From a virus, in IMG/VR virus record IMGVR_UViG_3300037502_002082, positions 1-38,849 of that record: a stretch of 38,849 nucleotides of DNA, one strand, 5' to 3'. A model generated the notes under the pieces. The model was given only the letters and a program-made list of their open reading frames with translations. It was not told where the DNA came from and did no database searches. This document shows positions 6,290 through 14,193 of this stretch, in pieces; position 1 is the first letter of the stretch; each line of letters begins with the position of its first letter. The position numbers were made by a program, and so were the translations under genes.

Positions 6290-7210
6290 TTAATACATTT
6301 TATTCACTAAATTTTGGATAACTACAGGATCATATCCTGCTTTTTTAAGGTTTGCGACACGTGTTGTGCCGTTGCCCCAACCGCCAATCCCACGATAAAT
6401 TTCATTGGCGATAACTTGATTTGTTTTTTTCTTCGGTGTGGTTGTGCCTAACAACTTTTTATTGACGTCATCTTGCACCTTTTTAGCGTTGTAACCCGCT
6501 TTCGTTAAGCGATTGATTCTGTCTTGACCACTTCCCCATTTCCCAGCAATTACTTCGTCACGGATTGCGGTCGCGGATAATAATTTAGGTTTTGTTGGTG
6601 CAACTGGTTTTGGAGCTACTGGTGCCGGTGTTGGTTTAGTGCTAGTTGTAATTTTTTCACCTGTAATTGCTTCGATTAATTCTTTTGCTAGTGTATCAAC
6701 ATTTTTAGTTAAACTCTGGATTTCCTTATCGTTTGTGATGAATCCCAATTCTAGCAAGCGGTAATTTTGCCCTCGTTTAGCGTAAACGTTTAGGTTTAAT
6801 AAATTATCACGTTTATTAATGCCTTGCGTATTTCTAACGGAACCCCACCAACCAGCATATTTTTTAATCACGTTGGCTAAAGCTAAATCTTGTGCATCTG
6901 GATTAAACCCTGTTGAAATGATTACGTGACCGCCTGTTGCTGTTTTGTTACTTGAGGCATCTTCATGGATTTCTGTCACGCTTGCAACTTTAGGGGTGGT
7001 GTAAGCCCCTTTGCCTAGTTGAGATTCTTGGTACATATCTTTTGTAATATCGTAAAATGTCACTTTGCTATTTTCTAACAACGCAGCATATTTCTTTAAT
7101 GCTGGTAATAAGACTTTCCGATTCCAATCTCGTTCGTTAAGACCTAATTCTTTATTTACTCCGCCTGGGTCGTTTGCTCCATGGCCTAATACGATTAAAT
7201 GTTCTTGCAT
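6290..7210 (-). CDS. Endolysin, N-acetylmuramoyl-L-alanine amidase with Cpl-7 repeats
   Basis: A 306-aa lysin. Residues 1-182 are an Amidase_3-type zinc domain: His10 (LGHGANDPGG), Glu26, His82 (EIHEDASSN) and Glu154 (LLELGFITN) are the expected zinc and catalytic residues. A Pro-rich linker (190-208) leads to two CW_7/Cpl-7 wall-binding repeats (about 212-253, EVIAGKWGSGQDRINRLTKAGY; about 265-306, GIGGWGNGTTR..KAGYDP). The ATG at 7208-7210 follows AGTAGGAATAATC; an ATG 18 bases earlier has no ribosome site. There is no signal peptide, so export depends on the holin. It is the last late gene. Confidence 0.93.
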   Translation of the reverse strand: MQEHLIVLGHGANDPGGVNKELGLNERDWNRKVLLPALKKYAALLENSKVTFYDITKDMYQESQLGKGAYTTPKVASVTEIHEDASSNKTATGGHVIISTGFNPDAQDLALANVIKKYAGWWGSVRNTQGINKRDNLLNLNVYAKRGQNYRLLELGFITNDKEIQSLTKNVDTLAKELIEAITGEKITTSTKPTPAPVAPKPVAPTKPKLLSATAIRDEVIAGKWGSGQDRINRLTKAGYNAKKVQDDVNKKLLGTTTPKKKTNQVIANEIYRGIGGWGNGTTRVANLKKAGYDPVVIQNLVNKMY

Positions 7211-7262
7211 GATTATTCCTACTTTCATTTTTTATTTTCGCACTATGAAATCGCTTTTACTT

Positions 7263-7271
7263 TGGTATACT
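7263..7271 (+). promoter_or_regulatory. Extended -10 promoter for the zinc-ribbon gene
   Basis: TGGTATACT gives an extended -10 without a clear -35. It is followed by a short imperfect hairpin (about 7276-7302, CGGCT/AGCCG arms) just before the ribosome site, possibly an operator or leader structure. Confidence 0.45.
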
Positions 7272-7319
7272 TTCCTTAACGGCTAGTGGTCAGCCGATTA
7301 AATTAAGGAGGTGAAAAGA

Positions 7320-7514
7320 ATGGATAAATTAAAAGAATGTCCGTTTTGTAAACATGAATTAGGTAAGTTACAACCTAACAAAGGAGATACTTTCTTAATT
7401 CGTGAAGGTGATTCAAAAACAGGTCAACTATTAGAAGAATACATGCCTGTACATCTTCTGGCGTGCCCTAATTGCCAACACGGGTTCTTTCTTTTTAACG
7501 ATGCATCTGTATAA
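7320..7514 (+). CDS. Small zinc-ribbon protein, 64 aa (cargo)
   Basis: Two CxxC pairs, CPFC near residue 7 and CPNC near residue 49, form a zinc ribbon. The ATG at 7320 lies eight bases after AAGGAGG, so the GTG overlapping that site is rejected. The gene runs opposite to the lysis genes on both sides and has its own promoter-like element and terminator. That marks it as an inserted, independently expressed cassette in the lysis module. Function unknown; zinc ribbons of this size often bind nucleic acid or a protein partner. Confidence 0.8.
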   Translation: MDKLKECPFCKHELGKLQPNKGDTFLIREGDSKTGQLLEEYMPVHLLACPNCQHGFFLFNDASV

Positions 7515-7590
7515 AAGGTGATGCGGTAATTTTTTTCCACTCGGTTTCTTTACTTTTGATTCCGAGTGCTTTTTTTAGTTTATTCCACAT
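7495..7590 (-). CDS. Possible micro-protein, 31 aa, antisense to the cargo gene end
   Basis: A frame starting MWNKLKKALGIKSKETEWKK, basic and helical. It is preceded by AGGAGGGAATAAA, one of the best ribosome sites in the window. It lies on the late strand between holin and lysin. Its coding bases contain, on the other strand, the terminator and last codons of the zinc-ribbon gene. It is either a real small lysis-region gene or the remnant of a gene cut when the cargo cassette entered. Confidence 0.4.
   Translation of the reverse strand: MWNKLKKALGIKSKETEWKKITASPFIQMHR
7538..7576 (+). terminator. Terminator of the zinc-ribbon gene
   Basis: Seven-base stem CACTCGG/CCGAGTG with a 17-base loop, followed by C and seven T on the plus strand. 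Confidence 0.7.
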
Positions 7591-7612
7591 TTTATTCCCT
7601 CCTAATTTTTAA

Positions 7613-7642
7613 TAATAAAAAGGACTAGCCTTTGCTAATCCT
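7613..7642 (-). terminator. Terminator after the holin gene
   Basis: On the minus strand AGGATTAGC, loop AAAG, GCTAGTCCT (one G-T pair), then TTTTTATTATT. The holin stop codon lies inside the stem. It should reduce late read-through before the lysin gene. Confidence 0.7.
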
Positions 7643-7838
7643 CTTTGTTGTAGTTATGACTCGATACGCCAATCAGACCACCGATAAACGTTGCAATCAA
7701 ACCGATTACTGTAACAATCGTTTCGGTATTAGCAAGTAATCCGGTTGCTCCAAATCCAGCAATTAGCGTCATTAACGCCGGTGCAAAAATGGTTACGAGG
7801 TATTTTAAAAAGTCGTATGTTTTGTTTGATAGTTTCAT
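7635..7838 (-). CDS. Holin, Dp-1-like
   Basis: A 67-aa protein starting MKLSNKTYDFLKYLV and ending IGVSSHNYNKED, the typical ends of the Phage_holin_Dp1 group. Two hydrophobic segments (about 10-35 and 40-57, with GLIATFIGGLIG) would cross the membrane. Holins time lysis by opening the membrane to the endolysin. AAAGGGG is eight bases before the ATG. It is followed by a terminator and then, unusually, by a cargo gene before the lysin. Confidence 0.85.
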   Translation of the reverse strand: MKLSNKTYDFLKYLVTIFAPALMTLIAGFGATGLLANTETIVTVIGLIATFIGGLIGVSSHNYNKED

Positions 7839-7842
7839 ATTC

Positions 7843-8133
7843 TCAACCCCTTTCCCTAAAAAGCGTTTTTAATTGCTCATCGTGTGAGGTCAACTTTTCT
7901 CTGTGGTCATCCATCCGTTCTTCGTGCTTTTCCAGCTTTTTGTGCAACAGCTGTCGATCCGTCTTACTCGCTTCCAGGTCGCGATTTAATAAATCTAAAC
8001 TATGACTCATTTTTGTCAGATTTTCTGTAATCTTGGTAAAATTGCCCATTATCGGACGGATGAAATAGGCTACGAGTGTAACTATCGTCATAATAGCTCC
8101 CGCCCAAACCGCAACCTCTCTAATATCTAACAT
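7843..8133 (-). CDS. Membrane-anchored coiled-coil protein of the lysis module, 96 aa
   Basis: One N-terminal transmembrane segment (AVWAGAIMTIVTLVAYFI, about 8-25) is followed by a long charged helix to the end (LDLLNRDLEASKTDRQLLHK onward), predicted as coiled coil. This resembles XhlA-like or similar lysis-accessory proteins found next to holins. GGAGGTGG precedes the ATG. It lies four bases before the holin gene. The role may be holin partner or antiholin; this rests on shape and neighbours only. Confidence 0.7.
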   Translation of the reverse strand: MLDIREVAVWAGAIMTIVTLVAYFIRPIMGNFTKITENLTKMSHSLDLLNRDLEASKTDRQLLHKKLEKHEERMDDHREKLTSHDEQLKTLFRERG

Positions 8134-8145
8134 ATGCCACCTCCA

Positions 8146-8259
8146 TCAAAATATTAATTTCCCGAATACCCAAAATACAAAAACCCAAAATAATAGACTG
8201 CCTATAATAATAGACAGCCATACGATCCAATTTGGTAGTTTATTTAGTAAATTCAACAT
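8146..8259 (-). CDS. Small membrane protein, 37 aa
   Basis: Starts MLNLLNKLPNWIVWL and continues as one hydrophobic helix rich in Ile, Phe, Leu and Trp (IIIGSLLFWVFVFWVFG). The ATG directly abuts the stop of the preceding gene (TAA then ATG) with no good ribosome site of its own, so translation is probably coupled. Located between the tail accessory gene and the lysis genes. It could be a second holin-like component. Confidence 0.6.
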   Translation of the reverse strand: MLNLLNKLPNWIVWLSIIIGSLLFWVFVFWVFGKLIF

Positions 8260-8493
8260 TTAAACAGCACTGATACGGTCTTCTACACCGTAAACATACG
8301 TTTGAAATTCTGCAATATCCGCTCTGCACTGCGCTTTATTTGCGTTGTATAAATCAGCATTTAAAATGCTTTGGCTAAATGTCGTAGCGTCTGAACCGTC
8401 TGACACGATGTTGGATGACAGATACACCACTTGCACGTTTTCGATTTCCACTGCTCCTGTAACGGTTACTGATTCTTTAATATTGATTGCCAT
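8260..8493 (-). CDS. Hypothetical tail-associated protein, 77 aa
   Basis: Starts MAINIKESVTVTGAVEIENVQ, a beta-rich segment, and then has a helical C-terminal half (NADLYNANKAQCRADIAEF). AGGAGGAAA precedes the ATG. Between the DUF1617 gene and the lysis genes; proteins in this position are commonly tail or baseplate accessories in related phages. I do not recognise a family. Confidence 0.65.
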   Translation of the reverse strand: MAINIKESVTVTGAVEIENVQVVYLSSNIVSDGSDATTFSQSILNADLYNANKAQCRADIAEFQTYVYGVEDRISAV

Positions 8494-8494
8494 G

Positions 8495-8929
8495 TTATTT
8501 TTCCTCCTCTAATGATTTTTCATATGCTTCAATTAAATCAAATAACCCTTGACCCATCTTAGCGTCAATGTGACCTTCGTAATTCAAGATATAATCAATT
8601 GCTGGTTTGATGTCTAACGCAAATTCACCGTAGACAATTACAGCTTCCATATCTCCAAGTTCATTGATTTCCTTTTGAGCTTGCTTAGTGTTCGCTTTAT
8701 CAATCTTATAGTTCCCGCCGTCCAACTTGATTGGCTCACCGTCTGCATCTTTTTCCGCGTGGGTTTCAATTAAGACCTTCTCGTCTTCCGCGTATTCCTC
8801 AAACTTCTTATTAATCAACTTCAGTAGTTTATGCTTAGCTCGATTAGTCTTAAAGTCATTTGTCGGCAAGTCACGCAACGCCTCTCCTACGATGATCAGT
8901 TGACGATTTTGTAAAGTAAATTGTTTCAA
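8495..8929 (-). CDS. DUF1617-like phage protein, 144 aa
   Basis: Starts with TTG (8927-8929), eight bases after AAAGGAGAG. The N-terminus MKQFTLQNRQLIIVGEALRD, a central acidic region (THAEKDADGEPIKLDG) and the closing helix ALDIKPAIDYILNYEG fit DUF1617 proteins found next to tail fibre genes in lactic phages. The function is not established; a tail or baseplate accessory or assembly helper is likely from the location. Confidence 0.65.
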   Translation of the reverse strand: MKQFTLQNRQLIIVGEALRDLPTNDFKTNRAKHKLLKLINKKFEEYAEDEKVLIETHAEKDADGEPIKLDGGNYKIDKANTKQAQKEINELGDMEAVIVYGEFALDIKPAIDYILNYEGHIDAKMGQGLFDLIEAYEKSLEEEK

Positions 8930-8942
8930 AATAATCTCTCCT

Positions 8943-11900
8943 TTATGCTATTTTTTCTAGTTCTTCAATACGTTTCTTTAATCTAAATACCTCAGTTTCT
9001 AAAGTATATAGTCTCTGTCCATAACTCGAGCTATTCGCTATTAGTTTTATTACTTTAAAATTCACCTCATCGGCTATCTTTGAGGCTTTAGTAGCAATAA
9101 CGTCAAGTTCCTGAATAGCTTTCCAGCCTAGGGAATTCATAGCGTACTGTTCAACCCCATCACCATCGATTATCTCATTTGGTGTATTATACCCTTTACC
9201 GATGACCAAACCAATGCGAGTTTTCAATCGTCCACTCTCAAGTTCTGATTTTAACTTATAGTCATAAATCGTAGATTCTCGAATTATACTTAATGCACTG
9301 TCTGTGTATTCCTTAATATCGGTTTTGAATTCTTCCATAGATCCTGTTGGAAATGACGATGCTCTAACTGGAATATAGGTACTTGTCGTACCCGAAACTG
9401 TAGCTCTAACCTCGCCCCCGCTAGTACCTCGTACATACATGTGTGTCGCTGTAGTATCGATCGCAGTAGCGTAAAATACACTTGCTCGAATGTTTTGAAA
9501 CTGATCTGTAGTTCCAGGTCTAGTAACTCTTAGTTCACCACCAGAAGCCGGTCGAACGTAGATGTGCGTACCACCTGTTAGACTGTTATCGTCCAGCGTG
9601 TTTGCAAATATACCACTAGCTCTCAACGATTGGTATGCGGTAGTAGAACCACTACCTGTAACTCTTACTTCTCCAGTTGAAAATCTAGGTCGTAAATATA
9701 AATGACTTACCGTGCTAAATGGCGTATTGACATTAACATAGTTACCAACAAAGCCTTCAGCTCGAATCGGTCGATATACATAATCCGTAACCGCACCCCC
9801 ACCTGGAGTACTGTCATACCTAACTACCCGGACCTCTCCTCCCTGAGCCTCTCCTTCAGTTCCATCAACTCCACCAGTTCCAAGATAAATATTGTAAGTG
9901 TTAGTACCAATGATGCCGGTATTAATAACCGTCTGGTTGAATTGTGACCTTAATGTACCGTTTACATTGTATATATCTACTCCGGTTTCATTAATTTCGA
10001 CACGTCTGCCAGTTGCTGTATTTCTGAATACTGCGTTTTGACCTTGTACGCTGAATTGACCAGTTGCTGACGTTGAAGATATGACTAATCCATTTACCGT
10101 TCCAGCGTTAATCTTGTTCGCATCCAAACTAACAATCTTAGCACTACCTATCGTCGCATTGGCAATCTTAGCTCCACTTACCGCTAGGTCCGCAATATGT
10201 GCAGTCTTGATTACACTGTTGTCGATGTACGTATCGCCTTTAATTTGAATCCTCTTACTAGCGATCAGGATGGATTCAGGGCTTAAATTAATCTGTGAGA
10301 TCAGTTCACCTTTTGTTACACGCAAGTTAAGTTGTTCTCCCAAACTGTTAATTGCTGAAGTATGCCCATTCGCAAGCTCTGTCGTTTGCGTCCACTGATT
10401 TGCGAGTGCCGTAACCGTCGTTTTATCAGCATAGGTATTAGCGACCGTCGTCTTGAAGCCGCTTAGGTTTTGCTCGAGGGCTGAGAAAGCTGTAACTGTT
10501 GTGTAATCTTCTGGTGCTGGTGACCAATCCGTAGCTTTGTTACCTTTTTCAATTTTAACACGCCTTATGATTGGAAAGTTACCAGTGTCATAGGTGCCGT
10601 AAAATGCTAACATTGCCCTTGTTTCAGTAGTGTTGCTTAAACTAGGTTTTAATCCTTCAAACTTAAACCTCTGATATTCTTTAGTTACACTCACACCAGC
10701 ATATACAAAACTATATTTAGATCCGTTTCCATTCTGCATATATACTTGTATAATACTTCTTTTGGATATATCTGATGACTTCAAATCTAATGATAATGAA
10801 TACACTTCATTTATTCCATGTTCATCGAAGATAGGCGCTAAGTCTGCAAACTGAACAAACTCTCTTCCTCCAATAGCACTAACTTCTCTATCACTGTTTT
10901 TCAGTAAATTCCGACCACCAATTTCCATACCCTCAAGGTTGTTTTTAACCTGTGTAACGGTACTGTTCAAACCACTATAACTAGTTTCTAACAGTCCAAT
11001 AGACGTAGTATGCCCGTCAGTCTTAGTGGTTAAAGTAGTGACTTTACCATCAGTTACCTTAATACTAGCCTCAGTGGCAGACACTCTACCAGTTAATGTA
11101 TCAACTGCTGTTTGATTTGCTTTGAGCGCAATTTGACCTGCTTGAGTGGTGATCTTACCTTCGGCAGTTGCAACACGTCCAGTAAGCGTATTTACGTCTG
11201 TTGTATTTGCCTTTAATGCAATTTGACCTGCTTGAGTCGTAATATTGCCCTCAGCAGTAGATACCCTTCCAGTTAATGTCTGGACGTCCGTACTGTTGGC
11301 TTTCAATTCAATTTGACCAGCTATAGTACTAATCGAACCCTCCGCATTTGTAACCCTTCCGGCAATAGCGTCAACCGTTGTACTGTTGGCCTTACTCTCA
11401 ATCAAAGTTGCATGTTGTGAAACTGTAGTACTTAGGTTTTGATTCGCCGTTTTGACTTCCAAAGCAGTAACTAGAGAATCATTTAACGCATTGTCTAATA
11501 CTGGTGTGGATGTTGTAGTAGCGCCATTACTGTAAGTTGTAGCAACCCTAACCCAATAATACTTACCACTACTCCACACCGGGACCGTAGCTAACCACGA
11601 ACCACCAGTCTGAGTAGATTTACTTGTGGACAGGTAGAACTGTTGTTCCACACTTGTGATTGTAGGTGCGTTAGCCCCAGGATCACCTTTTAACCCTTGG
11701 TCTCCCTTAGCCCCAATCTTACCGACTGAGTAGCTCACAACTGATGTATTATCATTCAACACAATGGTTGTTCTGGTCCAAATATAAACATCAGGACTTG
11801 GCGTAGCGTGTGTAGATGCCCATCCAGTAGTTGGAGGCGTATTACCATTTGTTGACGTAGCGTAGGCAACTGTACTTGATTTAAAGGATTTGTTAAAAGC

Positions 11901-13331
11901 CTTGGTTGCATTAGTAAGTGCTGTACTAGCATCTGTAACTGACGTATTAGCTTTCGTTAAAGCCTCTTGGGCATTGCCTTCAGCCAAACCAGCAAGTCTT
12001 TTAGCATCCTCAGCTAAGGTTTTAGAGAACCCTGCATCTAGCTCAGCCTGAGTAGCTTTGGCTAATGTAGACTCAATATCAATAACGTTCTGAGCAATAT
12101 CTTTTTCGGCTTGGTCGATTTTATTTTCTATCTCTCCAGGATTAAAAACAGGTTTCCACTCGTAACCATTCCAGATGCGCATGATTTTTTTATCACCGTC
12201 AATCTGGAACCACATATCACCGATAGCAGTAGCTGTTGGCTCATCCGGTCCTTCAAAAACCGTAGTCTTTCCGTTAGCGGATACCCAAGCCTTGTTAGAC
12301 GTTGAAATGGCGCCTTCGAGACCTGCTTGAATTTCTTTCCTAAAATCATCGTCTTCTTTTATGGATTTTCGGATGATATTATCTGAACCACAAGAAACTT
12401 TATGGTCAATGATATTACCGTTCGTATCGTAACTAGTTTCATACGACATGATTCTGATTTTTTGCTCAAAACCCAAGTCTTTGTTGATGGCCATAATATA
12501 ATCGCCCTCATGGGGTTGCTCATATTCATAGCCAGCTTTCGTTAGATCCTCCATATCGATATCAACTGATATACCGTAAGACGATTCAACATCGTTTTTT
12601 AAACGGGTTTCAAAATTCGAAGCGACTTTATAGCGTTCATCAACAATTGGATCACCTTCAAGTTTTCCGTAAATTGATGCTAACGGACTTAAATACTCGA
12701 CTTCCAAGCGTCCTTTTGAATGGTCATCTTCGTCAACCCAAGCGCCGAATCCCTTTTTGTAAGTAATAAAAGAGCCTGGGTCCTTTTCGATTCGCAACTC
12801 ATTAAGGTTGAATCCCTTTTTGACAATCGTTGATAAATTGGAACCGACCTTTTCAAGTATTCGAACAACTTTACCGTTGACTGAAAACTCAACGCCAGTA
12901 TCAGAAATAAACTCCTTGAATAAATCAAGTCGATTACGCATTCCGAAGCTTTCTTTTTCAAAAGATGGAACGTTTACTTCTATTAGATAGGAATAACCAC
13001 TACCATTAAAAATTAAATCCAAATAAGCTTTTGCCGTATTCGAACCATTCAATTCGCTGTAAACAACTTTCTTGTTCAAATCAAAAAAGAATTCGTGGAC
13101 CGCATCAAATTCAACAACGATTCGATTGCCTTCGTCAATTGGATAAACGTAAGTTAAGCAATACTTTTCGTTTTCAAATTCTAAGCGCCAACCACGCCCG
13201 ATTCCCTCAAGAATTTCATCATTTGTATAAATGGTTCCCGATAAGGATTTTTCACCATTAACACCTTTGGTTTTCTTACATTCGACAATTGCCGAATGTT
13301 TAATGCCTTTTTCATCAATAAAATTTATCAC
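8943..13331 (-). CDS. Tal-type tail protein with fibre extension and S74-like chaperone end
   Basis: A 1462-aa protein at the tail tip. Residues about 1-330 look like the Prophage_tail (Tal) domain that follows Dit in siphophages. Then come a short WVSANGKTTVFEGP module, a helical region, a small collagen-like patch (GAKGDQGLKGDPG, about 537-550), three to four 30-residue coiled repeats (about 645-750), a GGRNLL carbohydrate-binding-like domain (from about 804), and three to four about 43-residue beta repeats (about 1165-1330). The last 132 residues resemble the S74 intramolecular chaperone, with Ser1331 and Lys1336 as the possible cleavage dyad. GTG start after GGGGGTGA. It is the probable receptor-binding protein. 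Confidence 0.88.
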   Translation of the reverse strand: MINFIDEKGIKHSAIVECKKTKGVNGEKSLSGTIYTNDEILEGIGRGWRLEFENEKYCLTYVYPIDEGNRIVVEFDAVHEFFFDLNKKVVYSELNGSNTAKAYLDLIFNGSGYSYLIEVNVPSFEKESFGMRNRLDLFKEFISDTGVEFSVNGKVVRILEKVGSNLSTIVKKGFNLNELRIEKDPGSFITYKKGFGAWVDEDDHSKGRLEVEYLSPLASIYGKLEGDPIVDERYKVASNFETRLKNDVESSYGISVDIDMEDLTKAGYEYEQPHEGDYIMAINKDLGFEQKIRIMSYETSYDTNGNIIDHKVSCGSDNIIRKSIKEDDDFRKEIQAGLEGAISTSNKAWVSANGKTTVFEGPDEPTATAIGDMWFQIDGDKKIMRIWNGYEWKPVFNPGEIENKIDQAEKDIAQNVIDIESTLAKATQAELDAGFSKTLAEDAKRLAGLAEGNAQEALTKANTSVTDASTALTNATKAFNKSFKSSTVAYATSTNGNTPPTTGWASTHATPSPDVYIWTRTTIVLNDNTSVVSYSVGKIGAKGDQGLKGDPGANAPTITSVEQQFYLSTSKSTQTGGSWLATVPVWSSGKYYWVRVATTYSNGATTTSTPVLDNALNDSLVTALEVKTANQNLSTTVSQHATLIESKANSTTVDAIAGRVTNAEGSISTIAGQIELKANSTDVQTLTGRVSTAEGNITTQAGQIALKANTTDVNTLTGRVATAEGKITTQAGQIALKANQTAVDTLTGRVSATEASIKVTDGKVTTLTTKTDGHTTSIGLLETSYSGLNSTVTQVKNNLEGMEIGGRNLLKNSDREVSAIGGREFVQFADLAPIFDEHGINEVYSLSLDLKSSDISKRSIIQVYMQNGNGSKYSFVYAGVSVTKEYQRFKFEGLKPSLSNTTETRAMLAFYGTYDTGNFPIIRRVKIEKGNKATDWSPAPEDYTTVTAFSALEQNLSGFKTTVANTYADKTTVTALANQWTQTTELANGHTSAINSLGEQLNLRVTKGELISQINLSPESILIASKRIQIKGDTYIDNSVIKTAHIADLAVSGAKIANATIGSAKIVSLDANKINAGTVNGLVISSTSATGQFSVQGQNAVFRNTATGRRVEINETGVDIYNVNGTLRSQFNQTVINTGIIGTNTYNIYLGTGGVDGTEGEAQGGEVRVVRYDSTPGGGAVTDYVYRPIRAEGFVGNYVNVNTPFSTVSHLYLRPRFSTGEVRVTGSGSTTAYQSLRASGIFANTLDDNSLTGGTHIYVRPASGGELRVTRPGTTDQFQNIRASVFYATAIDTTATHMYVRGTSGGEVRATVSGTTSTYIPVRASSFPTGSMEEFKTDIKEYTDSALSIIRESTIYDYKLKSELESGRLKTRIGLVIGKGYNTPNEIIDGDGVEQYAMNSLGWKAIQELDVIATKASKIADEVNFKVIKLIANSSSYGQRLYTLETEVFRLKKRIEELEKIA
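9330..9830 (-). repeat. Fibre beta-repeat region
   Basis: Three clear and one diverged copies of an about 43-residue unit with the pattern HxYVRPxSGGEVRVTxxG followed by IRAS. The regular Gly spacing fits a triple-stranded beta shaft. The coordinates are approximate. Confidence 0.6.
11085..11395 (-). repeat. Tandem 90-base repeats in the fibre gene
   Basis: Three to four tandem units of 30 codons (LTGRVSTAEGNITTQAGQI, then ALKANTTDVNT). The two central units are very similar at DNA level. This is a coiled-coil stalk whose length could change by recombination between copies. Confidence 0.65.
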
Positions 13332-13342
13332 TCAATCACCCC

Positions 13343-14182
13343 CTATTTATAGAGTTCAACAAAGTTTAAAAGTTGAATCGTTCCCTTAAAATTTGTTGTT
13401 ACTGTGATTTTTTTCGTTGCTGAAGGCTTTAAAATAAAATGTTCATAGTTTGTTTTGTCGTTGACGTTAAAAGCGTTAAGCGTTGTTTCTACGCCTTTTA
13501 GTAACAAAATATCGCCGCTTGCTAATGGTGTTACAGCTTGATAGGTAAATGTGATATCACCAATCTTTAAATTAATCGCACCGCTTTGCGTAGCGTTTGA
13601 GACAAGTTTTACCGTCCAAGGCCATTCCAATTGATTGCATTTCGCAGTTCCTTTATAGTCAATCGATGTGGTAACCATCACGTCTTTAGGTAATGTTTCA
13701 CCAAATGGCAATTCTGCTGTTTCCAAAGTCATAACAAATCGCATTCGCAATCCAGCGTTTGTTTTTCCGAGGAACGTGTACTCAATTTCATTTTGCACAA
13801 TAACTTTGTAACGGTATTTGTACGCTTGGTGAGGGATATTCAATAGATCAATATCTTTTGTCTTTTGACCAGGCAACTCATAGGCGTATAGCTCTTGTGT
13901 AGGAATCATTTTTGTAATGTAAAAAGGCTCATCATTACTGATAAGCCCGTTAATTTCATCTTTCTTTTCTTCTAATGCATAAGCCGACGGGACGATAAAT
14001 GTTCCCGTCACACTGATTTGCTTCGATTTATGAACAGCGCCGTTAAAAATATAGCCGCTTCGATTCGCAACCTCACGACGATTGGCCACAACCGATGGCG
14101 AACTGTCCTTAAAATCCGTCACAAGTAATCCGATGGAGGAAAGTCTTGTTTCAACTCCATCTTTTAAAATTAAAGCATCCAA
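13343..14182 (-). CDS. Distal tail protein (Dit)
   Basis: A 279-aa protein of the siphovirus tail component family. The N-terminal half has VANRREVANRSGYIFNGA and KSKQISVTGTFIVPSA, the usual Dit hallmarks; a C-terminal domain (about 195-279) is a beta-sandwich type that may bind carbohydrate. Dit forms the hexameric hub joining tail tube and Tal. It lies between the tape measure and Tal genes, the invariable position. AGGAGGG is ten bases before the ATG. Confidence 0.9.
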   Translation of the reverse strand: MDALILKDGVETRLSSIGLLVTDFKDSSPSVVANRREVANRSGYIFNGAVHKSKQISVTGTFIVPSAYALEEKKDEINGLISNDEPFYITKMIPTQELYAYELPGQKTKDIDLLNIPHQAYKYRYKVIVQNEIEYTFLGKTNAGLRMRFVMTLETAELPFGETLPKDVMVTTSIDYKGTAKCNQLEWPWTVKLVSNATQSGAINLKIGDITFTYQAVTPLASGDILLLKGVETTLNAFNVNDKTNYEHFILKPSATKKITVTTNFKGTIQLLNFVELYK

Positions 14183-14193
14183 CTGCTTCCCTC

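Noticed and set aside
11085-11395. Regular repeats as a CRISPR array
   Set aside because: The 90-base units are translated in one frame as coiled-coil repeats with no unique spacers.
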